Of a DNA stretch of 64,000 nucleotides, positions 12,733 to 24,366 are shown one piece after another. How positions within the stretch are numbered: the stretch's first letter is position 1; every line of letters starts with the position of its first letter. The translations under genes and the position numbers were made by a program. The DNA comes from Brachypodium distachyon (taxonomy: Eukaryota > Streptophyta > Magnoliopsida > Poales > Poaceae), in NCBI RefSeq assembly GCF_000005505.3, contig NC_016135.3, positions 24,956,613-25,020,612 of the forward strand, given 5' to 3'. The notes below the pieces were generated by a model. The model saw nothing but the letters and a program-made list of their open reading frames with translations. It was not told where the DNA came from and did not search any database.

Positions 12733-13574
12733 GTAAATCGCGTCCTCCATCCTTATAGATCTATGCCTGTGGCCTGACTATGTCTGATCTGTTCCTCGTT
12801 TGCTTTCACGGTTTTTTGGATCGGTTCATTGTATCTCAGCTTGGCTGATTTTTTTAACCCTTGTTTTAATCTATTATCTTGTCTGATGGATGATGATGTT
12901 TGGGCCATGCGATATGATAGGACGAGGTAGGACGATATTATGGATTGATTGGTAATTCAGGATAAAAGGGAAATTCTCTCCCTCATGTTTTAATATTGCT
13001 TCGATTGTTTAAGGTGTTAATACGTTGGATGGGATTTTGTTAAGATTCTGCAAATCTCAAGTCATTTAGCATTTCATGTCACATGCAGTATGTTGGAGCT
13101 CTGTGCATTAAGAATTTATGTTGTGTTAGTACATCAGTAATTTAAGAATTTAAGCCACTTGAATTGATTACTTGTTTGTAGCAGTAAAAGTTTTTTTTGC
13201 AAAAACTTTTAAAGCCAGGAAATTATTTATGTTTGTGTTACTTCTAATCTGCGATACATTCAATTATTGTCATAGAAAAAGGCTCTGCAAGTTTCTGGCA
13301 ACATTAAATTTGACTGGCTTGTGTACTCTTGTACTGTGAAGATGCGGTTTACATCTTTGATTACAAACTGTGGCCATGTGTCTTCTGAAAACAGTACCAT
13401 GATGACTGCCCCTTCAGTTCATGGCATATATGGTACTCAAACCGTTTGGGTATAGAAGGCCGCTCTCAAATAACGCTGTAACCAAGGCGGGTAGATCCAC
13501 TGGGGCTGAATTTTTCAAACCAAAATCTGGCCAACAAACGTGTGCCACCAGAGTCTCGATCAGCGCATGCCTTG

Positions 13575-13745
13575 GCAATTAATTAGCCCTGTTCTGTTGG
13601 CCTCTTATTTTCTTAAATGCATCATGGGATTCCCACGTGCAGCGATTAATTAGCCCTGTCATTCTGTTGGCCTCCTCCTTCCTTAAATTAACTGTTCTGT
13701 TGGCGATTAATTAGCCCCGTCGCTTGCGATTCCAACATCCAGCAA
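13575..13745. repeat. Three diverged tandem copies in the 5' UTR intron
   Basis: CGATTAATTAGCCCTGT(C)NTTCTGTTGGC occurs three times at intervals of about 60-65 bp, starting near 13575, 13643 and 13704. The copies are diverged and the third is shortened. They lie in the presumed first intron of the AT-hook gene. Confidence 0.65.
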
Positions 13746-14074
13746 TCAGTTTTACTCCTGAGCCCGCGTACGGGGTGGTATCAGCGAGAGCGGTCTTGTA
13801 TTTCTGAATCCTGATTTTTCTGACAGTGGCCCTTTATGCACAAATGGAGGGAGTACATGTCTGTCATCTAATTTTCTGCTGTGTCTTCTAGTTATTTCTT
13901 ATCATGTTTTCCTGTCCTTCTAATTTTGAGGCCCTCATTGGCTCATCGCACTGGGTCACTTTGTGAGCTTAGCGGAGAAAAAACTGTTATTCTGATTTAA
14001 TGTAAACTCTTATCAACAGGGTAGTCTCATCATTTTTGGGTGCAGCTGCAAAAAGTTGAAGGAAACTGATAGAA

Positions 14075-17000
14075 ATGACATCAGAAGGGAATAAAGCGAC
14101 TGCACCTAGTGATCAGCCTCCCATTGAGCAGTTGGTAAGCTCTGGTGCAAAGCGTAAGCGTGGCCGCCCAAGGAAATATGAGCATTCTACATATGAACAA
14201 CCTCAGATGGCACATCCTGTTCGGAGCATGTCACCTGGTCGCAGGGTACTATATAACTATAATATGCACCATGGTGGGGTACATGCTAACCATACATCAG
14301 GTGGCAGTGTTGGCCCTAAAATGCATACAGTTTATGTGCTGCCTGCACCGAAAGCCCAAGGTGATAGGTCCAGTCGACCTAGAAATTCTGCTAATACAGT
14401 TAAGGTTCATGATAATCAAGCCACCAATTATAGTAGTGCTCATGTGGAAGGCAATTCAAGCACTGATGCTAATATTGGGAAGCGTTTTGTTGGCAAGATG
14501 GCCAATAAATGTCCTGGGTTTTCTCTTATTACGGTTAAAGTGAAGGACAATCAGGTGCTCCAAGGTTGGATCCCTGATGTAAACAACCTACGCCCTATAA
14601 CACCGAGGGATGATCTTGTCCCTGAGCTCCCCATGCTTCGACCAAGTAGTGTTAAAAAGAAAAAAGCATCTGCAGTCCACAAGCAAGCTCCTCCTCCCTT
14701 GCCAGTTCACTTGGAGGATGTTACAATTGCAAGGCCTCTTCAGATGAGGAGACCTGTGGAGAAATCTATTGCTACGAACATCATCCCCACCACTCCAGGA
14801 GTTTACATTAGTCCTGGTGTTGTTGCAGCAGCACCTGTTTCAGTTCCATCCAGCTATGTGGAATCATGGCCTTTACCCAAGCAAGTCACGGGACCTATTA
14901 GGCCAGAACCATCAGCTACTGTGGTTCCAGTTAAATTCGCTCAACCTGTATCGATATCATGCAGGCAAGTGGCGAATGAAGATGTGCTTGTTGAAGGGAA
15001 ATCTGTTACTGAGGCTACCAGCGATTCTGAATCTTCAAATGGAAGCGATGAGTCATCAGGTATGCTTTCTTGGATTATATACACTGCTGAGGTTCAGAAC
15101 ACCAGCCACATTGACCTGAAATCCTAAATGTATTTTCCCATGAAAGAATTAGAAACTTGTCAAACCTGTCTGTTGTGCATGGCTCTCGGGAAACTTCATG
15201 TATTATTTGATGTTACTATCTTATGCTCTCACTTTTGTAGATGAAGGGATCTCCAGGCTAATCTAAGTTTCATGCATTTAAAAATTGAAACAAATTTACC
15301 TCTGATATGGAAGAGGTTAACTCAAATAATGTGGGAATTTTTCTCCTTTTGGTTTAATAGGGGAAGGAAAATATTTAATGTTCAGGTAATGGGTGTTGTT
15401 AAGAAATCTTCTGGTAAGAATTAATTATTAACTCATTGACCTATTCTAAAGCTTATAAGGTAGGAAGCTCATTTATGTTAGTGGCTTTACCATGTCATTC
15501 CAAATTCTCCTATTCTTTGGATGGTTATCAAACATTATATGATCAGTGTACTGTTCTAGACTCACCAGAGTGCATTTCCTGTGGTTGATGAGAGAAAAGT
15601 AGTATTACTATGGACTCCTGGGGAGCCAAGAGTTGATGTGAAATGAAAGTCCTCGCTTTTCATCTCCCCCTCTATGCCTTAAAATCCATCATTACTTATA
15701 TTAATTTATGTAGTTCATTATTCATATGCATGCATATCTATTTTTGTTTACGGTTTGCATATCTATTATCTGAAAATAAACTGCAGCAACGCATGGCTCG
15801 ATTGCTAGTTTAGCTGGTAGGGTACAGTTTGTTACAGTTGGATTTTTTTTTTGGGCAGCCCAAATTCAGCGTGTTGATCCAGCTGCCATCAATGAGATCG
15901 ATATTACATCAGGTATCAGCTCAGGTCTATATGTTTGTTATGCCCTTGATGAGTAAATGACTTATTGAAAAGAAATAACTAATGGTGGTATTTCTTTAGG
16001 TTCCAAAGTACAGTCAGATGCTTCTGATAACAATCAGCATATTTGTAAGGAATCATCTGGTAGCATGTGATTTTGTTGTTTATTTGGTCGTGCTGAACAT
16101 TTATTCTGAGCCAGTTCTTTTGGTGTGAAAATTTAGATAACATGGAACAATCTGAGCAACCGCAGACAGAGACTAACATCCTGAAAGGAGTTGATGGCTC
16201 AAACCTAGGAGCCTCAGGTAAAAAACAACCTCCCTGATTAGTCTTTCTAATTATATACTACCTTGGATGACTTTTGAAAACTAGTTTTATGGAAAGTATT
16301 ATGATAAATGAATTTGTGTAGATCAGTTCAAACTGAAATGAGTGACTGTGCTATTTTGGCTTCATAAACCTAAAATTTAGACTTAAATGCACTGGAATTC
16401 CTAAAAAATACTCTGGGGTTTCCAATTTAGTCCTAATAGTATGAAAATGCAGATTTGTTTCCTAGAAGCACAATAAATGAGTCACCGGAGATCCTAACCG
16501 CACCATATCTGCTCTGACATGCGCGCGTGGTAAGTTGACCACTGCCACATAGGCCATATTTTGCAAAACAACCCCTAAAAAGTCTCTTCTTCTAATTTCG
16601 TGGTCCCTCTACCCATTTCTCCACGCCGAGCTTGCTTGAGCTCCCCGTCTTCTGACCCCAAGGACCTCACCGTTGACTTGGTGGGCCTGGGGGTGTGCAA
16701 CTGCTGGCGTCTCCTCCGCGCCACTTTCATCGTCTTCAGATGAGCTCTCCGTCGCCAATATCGACCTCAGCTACGACAATATGGGCAGAGGGACCACGAA
16801 GTTTGAAAAACATAATATTCAGTGGTGATTTTGCGAAATGTTGCACACGAGTAGGTGCTCAACCTGCCACACGTTCATGTTAGATAGGACCTCTAGTGAC
16901 TCAGATTAATCTTTTAGGTCCCAATCTGCATTTTTGTTGTATTAGGACTAACTGTGCATTTAAGATGACCCCTAGTGCTCAACCTGCAACCCTGCAACCC

Positions 17001-17493
17001 CTATGGTGCATTTAACTCTAAATTTTATTAAGTAAGCCATCATTTTGTTGAAAGCAACTTCAACATCGGTTTTTCTGTCTCCCTGCAACCCCTATGGTGC
17101 ATTTAACTCTAAATTTTAATGAGTGTCCATGCCACAGTTGCTACAGTTCTACATGCCGAATTGTTTGTTGTCTGCCATGCATAAATTATACCTGTCTCAG
17201 TAGTTTCTTTTATTAGGAAATTACACCAATGGAAGAGGTCTCAAATATACTCCCTCCGATCCTAAATTGTTGCCGAAATATTACATGTATCTAAACACTT
17301 TTTAAGAATAGATACATCCATATTTGGGCAAATTTGAGTCTCATAAACCCCTCGGTAGTTTACTCTGCTTGGAATATCGTAGGATCCAATTTCACCTCAA
17401 GGACCAACAAACTAATGAGACCTTGGAATTTGTATCCCAGATGATGCTCATTCTGTCAATGAGGAAGATGCAATGAAGGTTGACAGCAAATGA
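14075..17493 (+). CDS. AT-hook DNA-binding protein
   Basis: Five coding exons give a 410-residue protein: 14075-15059, 15859-15912, 16000-16059, 16137-16217, 17441-17493. All introns are GT-AG and all are phase 1, so the short acidic exons could be skipped without breaking frame. The N-terminus holds one canonical AT-hook (AKRKRGRPRKYE, residues 25-36), which binds the minor groove of AT-rich DNA. A conserved patch follows near residues 150-190 (CPGFSLITVKVKDNQVLQGW, PDVNNLRPITPRDDLVPELP), then a basic KKKK segment, Pro/Val-rich linkers, and an acidic Ser-rich C-terminus spread over the small exons, ending DAHSVNEEDAMKVDSK. The combination resembles a plant AT-hook family of unknown role; nuclear localisation is inferred. 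If intron 1 is retained the protein ends at 15127 (350 residues). The gene converges with MATH-BTB 2, whose stop lies 259 bp beyond. Confidence 0.82.
16372..17118. mobile_element. Mutator-like non-autonomous element in an intron
   Basis: Long imperfect inverted ends inside intron 4 of the AT-hook gene. The left end AAAATTTAGACTTAAATGCA matches the complement of the right end (TGCATTTAACTCTAAATTTT at 17007-17026), and similarity runs inward for roughly 250 bp (TTTAGTCCTAATA, AAATGCAGAT, CGTGGTCCCTC). A 38-bp copy of the right terminus occurs twice, at 16991-17028 and 17081-17118. No clear 9-bp target duplication was found, so the outer right boundary is uncertain. Confidence 0.65.
17249..17345. 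mobile_element. Stowaway-type MITE, truncated
   Basis: Starts TACTCCCTCCGATCCTAAATTG and has the Stowaway core (TTACATGTATCTAAACACTTTTTAAGAATAGATACATCC), but the right inverted end is lost. Same intron as the preceding element. Confidence 0.7.
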
Positions 17494-17751
17494 AAGCAGA
17501 GGTTGACAATGACGACATATAGATCCAGCTGGTTGGTGATAGCTTACACTCTAGAATATTTCTGGCGAGTTTACAAGAATCTCACAACCGAAAGTGGAGT
17601 CTTTTTGTGAATGGCCGAATGCTAGAGCAGACTAATATCATTCAATTTTACTACATTATTCCTTTTTCAAGTACTATGTGTCGACAGGTTCGACAGAGGT
17701 CGAAAACTGCAAAAAAAAGTTTTACATAGCAATGAGAAACAGGGAAAACTC

Positions 17752-18810
17752 CTATTTACATCCCCCCTCCAAATCCATTGGTTGGCATGTCATGAAGTGC
17801 GCTTTGAACCCGTCGGTCTCCAGGACGACGTCAAGGACATCCGGCAGCGTCATGAACATCAGGCATGCGTCCTTGAGCCTCTTACAGTGATGCCGCTTCG
17901 CCAACGCGAACGTGCTTACGATGTTGTCCACCTCGATTCTTTTGCTCAGCTCTTCCTCGCACATCAGCTTCAGCCTATCCAGTCCGTACCTATCGGCGGC
18001 GACCAGCAAATGCTGCACCGCGACTTCATCGTCGCCCGCGCACGGCGGCAGCGAGTCAGTGTAGATGTAGTGAAGCATCATCTGGAAGACGGCCGGCTCG
18101 ACGCCGACGACCTTGACACGCCGCCTCACGCCCTTCTTCTCCTCCACCGCCGGGCCAAAGAGCTGAGCCCGGAAGACCGGCGACCGCGCCGCCAGGAGCG
18201 CCCTGTGAGCGCGGAACTTGCGTCCGCCCACACGGAACGTGACGTCGGCGCCGGTCCCCTCCGAGAGCACGCGCTCGAGCTGGCCGGGCAACTCCGTCGG
18301 CGGGCCGCCCGACACGGTCCGGACGGTGAGCACGCAGCGGATCGTGAACCCGTCGTCGTCGCCGCCGAGCTCCGAGAGCGATTTGAGCATGGATTTGCTG
18401 AGGAACAAGGGGTCGCCCCCGTTCATGTCGTCCGGAGCAAAGAAGAGCTCCCTCGCCTCGACGCTGGCCACCGGCCGTCCGTCTTTCGCCAGCACGCTCA
18501 TCGCTGACCAGGCCCTGATCTTCTCCTTGGATTGGCCGAGGTAGCGCAGGTAGGTCACGGCCCTGCCGGCGCAGTCGTCGTGCCCGTCTCCGTCCGGGAA
18601 GAACCGGATGTCCCAGTCGTGTCCGCCGACGCTGAACGTCTCCGAGCCGACGGACTCGCCGGCGCCCATGCCGACGAGCCGCGTGCTGTAGCCGGCCACC
18701 TCGAGATCGAGCGTCGCGGTGACGTCCTCCGTGGTGTGTAACGACCTGCAGATCTGGGTTAGGTGACCCCCTGCTGCGGTCGAGCTGTTGTTAGCCGCCA
18801 TGACCGGCAA
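17752..18810 (-). CDS. MATH-BTB protein 2 (BPM-type CUL3 adaptor)
   Basis: Intronless 352-residue protein, intact. The MATH domain spans about residues 29-163 (motif FSVGGHDWDIRFFPDG at 59-74). The BTB/POZ domain is at about 179-287 (ADVTFRVGGRKFRAHRALLAARSPVFRAQLFGP, then EPAVFQMMLHYIYTDSLPP and HLLVAADRYGLDRLKLMCEEEL). A short BACK-like helical tail follows (residues 292-340). In this family MATH recruits the substrate and BTB binds CUL3 and dimerises, so the product should present substrates to a CRL3 ubiquitin ligase in nucleus or cytosol; the substrate cannot be read from sequence. Translation could also start at Met4 (MAANNSS), which matches the MA- start of the relatives. The ALLAARSPVFRAQLFG core is intact. 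The large antisense ORF over this gene is a GC-codon artefact. Confidence 0.92.
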   Translation of the reverse strand: MPVMAANNSSTAAGGHLTQICRSLHTTEDVTATLDLEVAGYSTRLVGMGAGESVGSETFSVGGHDWDIRFFPDGDGHDDCAGRAVTYLRYLGQSKEKIRAWSAMSVLAKDGRPVASVEARELFFAPDDMNGGDPLFLSKSMLKSLSELGGDDDGFTIRCVLTVRTVSGGPPTELPGQLERVLSEGTGADVTFRVGGRKFRAHRALLAARSPVFRAQLFGPAVEEKKGVRRRVKVVGVEPAVFQMMLHYIYTDSLPPCAGDDEVAVQHLLVAADRYGLDRLKLMCEEELSKRIEVDNIVSTFALAKRHHCKRLKDACLMFMTLPDVLDVVLETDGFKAHFMTCQPMDLEGGCK

Positions 18811-20062
18811 AGGTAAGTAGGCGGCGATGGGTTAACTGTACGGCTTCACGGGTGTTGTTGGACTTTAAACTTGAACAGAGTTTGCACGAGAGGTAGACCG
18901 CGCGTCTTATTTAGGGAGAGGACTTGGTAGTCTCGGACTGGACCAAGAAAAGGTCGAGGACTCCGAGTCCTACAACTAGTAGGATATACACGGCGCATGA
19001 ACGTACCTATCCAGTTCAAACAAGACAGAGAGCAGGAACGTACCGTGAACTTTTTTTTTGCGAGAAAGAAACGTACGTACCTTAAACTGCTAGAAACTGT
19101 CAGAATTTGTGACAGGATCTCGGTTCGCAACACTCGATGACTGGCAAATATTGGTAGAGATACAGTATTGTTCGAGAAGAACAAAATGAGGGAGGGATAG
19201 AGCCTGGCCAAAGCCGTAGTCGACGTAGCTGGCAGAGTGTTTTCTTTTCCTCTTTTGATGGAAAAGGGCGTGCATCGATCGATGCAGAGGCCGAAGAATG
19301 TCCTCTTTTTCGAAAGAAATAGATGATATTATACGTGGATCCAGCATATTTACAAGAACAAGCTAGCAAATGAGCAAATCTTCAAAAACATCGCCTGAGA
19401 TAGCGGCCGCACAGCCGCAGCGTGAGAATACTCTAAATCGGAGCTGCAGAATAAGACACTGCCAGGCGCAGCCCTTCCCTGCAAGCAAAGGCTTCCGACT
19501 CAAACGCACCAGAGCAGCGGCTGAGAGTAAATGATACCGCCCATCTCATTTGTGCGGGATAGACCTTGAGAACGCATTCCATCGGAACAATCAGTCTGTA
19601 AATATCACATATAAACGAAGTATATTTTTCTATTTAAATAAATATTTAAACCGTTGTGTATTAATATAAAAACATCATTTGCTCAAAGGGAAAACTAAAC
19701 AAAGCTACAAACATGTGACGCGGACGGTCCTGTATTCTACATAAATAGACATGTATATACCCACTATCGTCAGTATACAATTTCCTATATTTGATTTGGC
19801 ATATTGTACGGATAATAGGGAAACTACATATCTATCCATTGGCATATTTCAGTGTGCCATCTCCTAGATATGATCTGGTATATGTATTTTAAAGTATTTT
19901 ATCATGGTGTATCCTATAGATGTGATAATTCGGTGAATGTATATTTGAAGTCAATGACGTAGTGACGTATCCTATAGGTGTGCATTTAATGTATGCATTT
20001 GTTGTTTGATGTGGTGTCATATCTACACAGATATGCACGGAAATCTTCATTAAATGAGGCCG
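18811..20062. other. Intergenic between MATH-BTB 2 and LTP copy 1
   Basis: Divergent promoter region. The first part serves MATH-BTB 2; from about 19880 the sequence is homologous to the region upstream of the second LTP copy (about 27840 on). No coding sequence recognised in 19080-19370 despite two overlapping short frames. Confidence 0.45.
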
Positions 20063-20066
20063 GCCA

Positions 20067-20073
20067 TATATAA
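20067..20073 (+). promoter_or_regulatory. TATA box of LTP copy 1
   Basis: TATATAA in the context GGCCATATATAAACCC, 90 bp before the ATG. The same position is occupied by TATATATAA in the second copy, in otherwise alignable sequence, which supports it. Confidence 0.65.
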
Positions 20074-20162
20074 ACCCGACCATAGCATAGGACTCCTATA
20101 TTATACCAATCTAGATCTAGAATCGAAAGACAAAGCAGCAACCTAGCTTGCATAGTATAGCC

Positions 20163-20666
20163 ATGGCAAAACTCATTTGCCTGTTCTTGGTTGTCCTTGC
20201 TATCGCAGTAACTGCGTGGGCTGGGCTGAGGTTGCGGTAAAGATCGAGAAGACATGATCCGGGAGTGTGCCAAGTACCATAAATTCCCAAAAGAGCCGAA
20301 GGAGGATCCGTCTGAGGCTTGCTGCGCCGTGTGGCAGAGGGCGGACATTCCGTGCCTATGCAAAGATGTTACCAAGGAGCTGGAGAAGGTTTATTGCATG
20401 AAAAAGGTCGCGTACGTCGCCAAGTTCTGCAAGATGCCTTTCCCGTCCGGCTACAAGTGCGGAAGTAAGTGGAATTAATTATTTTTGTTTATATATGTTT
20501 ACTGACGCATTTCATATTATTATTATTTTAAAAGGAGGCCATACCTCTAGTATCTGCATCGATTGATGTATTTCATATGCATGTATGATCTCTTCTGACC
20601 AGTGGATGATACTTATTTTCTGTTTTGAATGGTCTTGCAGGCTACACCTTTCCTTTGGGGCAGTAA
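20163..20666 (+). pseudogene. 8-cysteine lipid-transfer-like protein, copy 1, frameshifted
   Basis: Two exons (20163-20464, 20641-20666) with the same structure as copy 2. The signal peptide starts normally (MAKLICLFLVVLAIAVTAWA), but next to the cleavage region GGCTG is duplicated and one base is lost, so this frame stops within five codons at 20238-20240. The mature part is still open in the shifted frame from 20254 (MIRECAKYHKFPKEPKEDPS...CC...CLC...FC...KC). An 18-bp in-frame insertion after LEKV adds YCMKK and thus an extra cysteine. The second exon supplies (S)YTFPLGQ. The 8-Cys spacing is that of the prolamin superfamily (LTP / bifunctional-inhibitor fold), secreted proteins that bind lipids. 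Mature part without signal peptide is unlikely to be secreted. Confidence 0.78.
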
Positions 20667-20934
20667 GACTCGTCGTATTTATGCGGAGGAGAAAGCGCCG
20701 GGTTTTAGTCTCTTGCTAGGCCCGCTGCAACTACCTCTAGAAATCTGTAATATGTGATCAAGTGCTGAGAAATGTTTATTTTGATCACTCTGTATGAGAA
20801 TAATTGAGAATCAATAAATATCTTTGAAAAGAAGTTTCCCATAAGAGTGTGCTCTCTGCTCTCAACCTCCGGCATTGCTACTGTTTTCACCATAAAACGC
20901 TTACTAGACGCAGAGATGTTAACTACTGTTTTCG

Positions 20935-21674
20935 GTCAAATCTATGTACCAGGATTTGGTTCATTCTGATGTCCCGATTACCAACGACGGGTTATGGAAA
21001 CTAAAGGTTCCTTTAAAAATTAAAATTTTCTTTTGGTTCTTGAGGCGGGCGGTCACATTAACTAAAGACAACCTGTTAAAGGAAAGTCGAAAATGTATTT
21101 TCTGTCATGAAGACGAGACTATTACGCACCTTTTCTTTGGTTTCGTGTCTCTCGCTTTGTGTGGTCAATGGTCCAAATAACTTCTAATCTTTTCCCCCCT
21201 CGTGATGTTACTCGTATGTTTGGGTTCTGGTTACGGGGGGTTAATCTAAGGTTGAGACCGTTTCTCATGGTTGGGGTGGTTGCTTTATGTTGGGCAATTT
21301 GGCTCCGCAGAAATGATATTGTTTTTAATCGAAAGAACTTAACCTCTCCAATGCAGGTCTTCTATTCGTCCACTCATTGACTCCGTACTTGGTCTACTCT
21401 CCTCAAACCAGTGGATCACCAACTGGCTTTGATGGCGTGCAACACTTTGGAGCAATTGGTCAGGGACTTTTTAACCCACAATGGGTGGCGGTCTAGTTTG
21501 CGAATTGAGCATGCATAGAGATGTTATTTTTCTATCGTTGTAATTTTTGAGTTTTGTTTCGTACTTGTGTGGCCGTGTGCGTTTCGACGCAGAGGCCGGG
21601 GGTATGATACTCTTTCGTTGTATCGCTTGATATAGCTTTGAGATCAATAAAAAGCTTCCATTTAAAAAAAAAAC
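20935..21674 (+). mobile_element. 5'-truncated LINE
   Basis: Encodes the C-terminal zf-RVT region of a plant LINE reverse-transcriptase polyprotein (GLWKLKVPLKIKIFFWFLRR, then CIFCHEDETITHLFF), continuing after a frameshift with ALCWAIWLRRNDIVFNRKN. It ends in AATAAAAAGC...A(9) at 21645-21673, so it is on the plus strand with its 3' end intact. The 5' limit is approximate. It lies between the LTP copy 1 and MATH-BTB 3. Confidence 0.82.
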
Positions 21675-21893
21675 TACTCCCTTCGTCCCATAATATGAGG
21701 CACGCACGCATCCCTGGATTTTCAATTTGATTAATTAAATTTGTATGTTTCCTAACAAAAAGTACACCATTAAATTCGTTATCGAAAGAACTTTCTAATG
21801 ATATAATCTTTTAATTATTTAATTTATATTTAGTTAACTAAATTGACGATCTAGTGATACATGCGTGTCTCATATTATGGGACGGAGGTAGTA
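21675..21893. mobile_element. Stowaway-type MITE
   Basis: 219 bp bounded by TA, with inverted ends CTCCCTTCGTCCCATAATAT / ATATTATGGGACGGAGG. It begins directly after the poly(A) tail of the LINE. Confidence 0.88.
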
Positions 21894-22247
21894 CATGAGT
21901 ACATCATCTTATCTGGACGTATACCATACGATTCAAGTCCAACTATAGCATATACACATATTCGACACAATTACAACACTATGGTCAACATGGTCAATGG
22001 AGTTAGAAAATTATTTCTTAGCCTCCTAAGAAATTAAAAACCTATAGGTTTAATCTTTGCTTTTATTACATAGCAGAGATGCTGTTCGTTCTTGGAAATC
22101 TTAGACTTATCCTCTTGATTCCCCCTGATGTTTACCATTGTCAATCCGTGCAACAGCAGAGCACCAGCTTCTCCCGTCAGCATATTTACACGGGCACAAA
22201 ATGTTACTCGCCTTTTTCCACCGCTAGCCTTATTCCCCTGGAGTATA

Positions 22248-23378
22248 TTAATCTTGATATTTCGTACGGATCCTTTTGACTTTCGGGCTTTGACCAATTT
22301 CTTCTTCTCCACCGCTAGCCTTCTTCCCCTTGTCTCGCCCCTCCAAAGTCAGTGGCCGGCAAGTCGTCAAGAAGTGCTCCCTGAACCCTTCTGCCTCCAG
22401 GACGACGCCCAGCACCTCCGGCGACGACATAAACACCAGGCACGCGTCCTTGAGCAGTTTACAACGGTGCTGGTTCGCCAATGCCAGCGTGGTGGCCACG
22501 GTCTCCACGTCGATCTTCTCGCACAGCTCTTCCTCGCACATCAGCTTCAGCCTCTCCAGCCCGTACCTATCCGCCGCCACCAGCAAATGCTGCATCTCGG
22601 CAGCACTGTAGCCGCCTCCTCCTTCCTCGTCTCCGGCGCCGCACGGCGCCGGCAGAGAGTCCGTGTAGAGATAGTGAAGCATCATCCCGAAAATTCCCGG
22701 GTCCATGTCAACGACCTTGACGCGGGCCATGTCCTTCTCCGCCATGGCGCCGAAGAGCTGGGCCCGGAACACGGGTGACCGGGCCGCCAGGAGCGCCCTG
22801 TGGGCCGGGAACCGGCGGCGGCCCACGCGGAAGGTGACGTCTGCGCCGGCCCCTTCCCCGAGCATCCGCTCCAGGTGGCCCAGCAGCTCCAGCGGCGGGG
22901 AGTCCTTCCTGACGGTGAGCACGCAGCGGGCCGTGAAGCAGCCCGCGTCGGGCCGGCCAGGCAGGGGCCGCGACAGCGACTTGAGCTCGTACTTGCTAGC
23001 GAAGTCCGTGTGGCCCCAGATCTCGCTCCTGTCCGGGGAGAAGACGTGCTCCGTGGCGTCGAAGCTGGCGATGGGCGCGTCATCCGGACGGTCTTTCTCG
23101 AGTAAGCTTAGCTTGACCCGAGCTCTGACGTCCTTGGCTTCGCTGAGGTAGCAGAGGAAGCAGGCGGCCTTGCCGTGGCAATTGTTCTCCTTCCAGCCGT
23201 CCGGGTAGAAGCGGATCTCCCAGTCGTAGCCGCCGACGCGGAACGTCCTGGAGCAGACGAAGTTGCCGACGCCCATGCCACGGAGCTCCAGGTAGTTGGC
23301 CATCTCGAAGTCGAGCGTTGCCGTGATGCATCTCGTCGACGTCGTCTCCGGTTCCGGTGAGGTCGAGCTGCTAGCCAT
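22248..23378 (-). CDS. MATH-BTB protein 3 (BPM-type CUL3 adaptor)
   Basis: Intronless, intact, 376 residues. The start is MASSSTSPEPETTSTRCITA. MATH occupies about 17-155 (FRVGGYDWEIRFYPDG at 46-61). BTB is about 167-283 (GADVTFRVGRRRFPAHRALL..., MMLHYLYTDSL, HLLVAADRYGLERLKLMCEEELC) and a BACK-like tail follows. Unlike locus 2 it has a 30-residue extension ending SPKVKRIRTKYQD, a basic cluster that could act as a nuclear localisation signal; locus 5 keeps a related tail. The expected role is substrate recruitment to CUL3 ubiquitin ligase. It is convergent with LTP copy 1, an arrangement repeated by LTP copy 2 and locus 4, which points to duplication of a two-gene unit. Confidence 0.92.
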   Translation of the reverse strand: MASSSTSPEPETTSTRCITATLDFEMANYLELRGMGVGNFVCSRTFRVGGYDWEIRFYPDGWKENNCHGKAACFLCYLSEAKDVRARVKLSLLEKDRPDDAPIASFDATEHVFSPDRSEIWGHTDFASKYELKSLSRPLPGRPDAGCFTARCVLTVRKDSPPLELLGHLERMLGEGAGADVTFRVGRRRFPAHRALLAARSPVFRAQLFGAMAEKDMARVKVVDMDPGIFGMMLHYLYTDSLPAPCGAGDEEGGGGYSAAEMQHLLVAADRYGLERLKLMCEEELCEKIDVETVATTLALANQHRCKLLKDACLVFMSSPEVLGVVLEAEGFREHFLTTCRPLTLEGRDKGKKASGGEEEIGQSPKVKRIRTKYQD

Positions 23379-24366
23379 GGCGCGACGGGGTCGTTCAGGA
23401 GAGTCGAGAGAGTCGGTGTGTGAACTTAATTTGAACAGAATTTTACCCGCGCGTTGGCGATGTTAATCTGTAGAGAGGACGCGGGGCGAACAGATCCTAT
23501 GTTTAAGTAGCCAAACACTCCTAGACCTGCACGGATTCGGAAGCCGGCTGTTTCTGTGTTTCATGGAGTTTTTTTTCTTTTTACCAAAGTTTCATGGAGT
23601 TCTTTGCTCCCTTCTTTTGGGCTTCTAGTACAGCTTCTGGTTCCAGGCAGCTAAAGCCTAAAAGAAGGAAAAATTTCTCAACAGCTGCTGGAGGAAGCCC
23701 ACCCCAAATCACCTGTAAAAAGGGCTTTCACGAGAAACTGGTCTCGAGCAGTTTTTTTGGGCTTCTCGGCACACACGGCGAACCATATTTACAACAAAAA
23801 TGCCACCGCCAAGTTTTTCCCCTCGCGAAACGTTTTTTCTAGACGAGCCTCACGAGCAAATCATCGCGCTCAACCCTAGCGGGATTGCCTCCCTGCCGCC
23901 GCCACTCATCCCCCACCCTGCCTTCCTCCTCCCCACCGGCGGCCCGCCTCCTCCCCATCCCCGGCCGCCCCGCCTCCTCCTCATCCCCGGCCCGCCTCCT
24001 CCCCATCCCCCACCCCGCCTTCCTCCTCCCTATCCCGCACAGGAGCTCCGGCTTCCCCATCTCCTCCGCAGGTCGTCGCCGGTAACAAGGTGAGCAATTT
24101 GCAATGAAGTAGCCCCTGTTTCTTGTGTGGTGTTTGCAAATATGTGTGATGTTTGCATGGTGTGGAGTGATGGATTTAGGGGTAAATAGGCACCTTTTCT
24201 TGTATGTGTGGTGTTTGCAAATATGTGTGATGTTTTCATGGTGTGGAGTGATGGATTTAGGGGTAAATAGACAGCTTTTCTTGTATGTGTGATGTTTGCA
24301 TGCTGTGGGCATTTTAGGCAGCAAGGAATTACCCATTTTGATGTTCATGTCATGTGTATATCAGAG

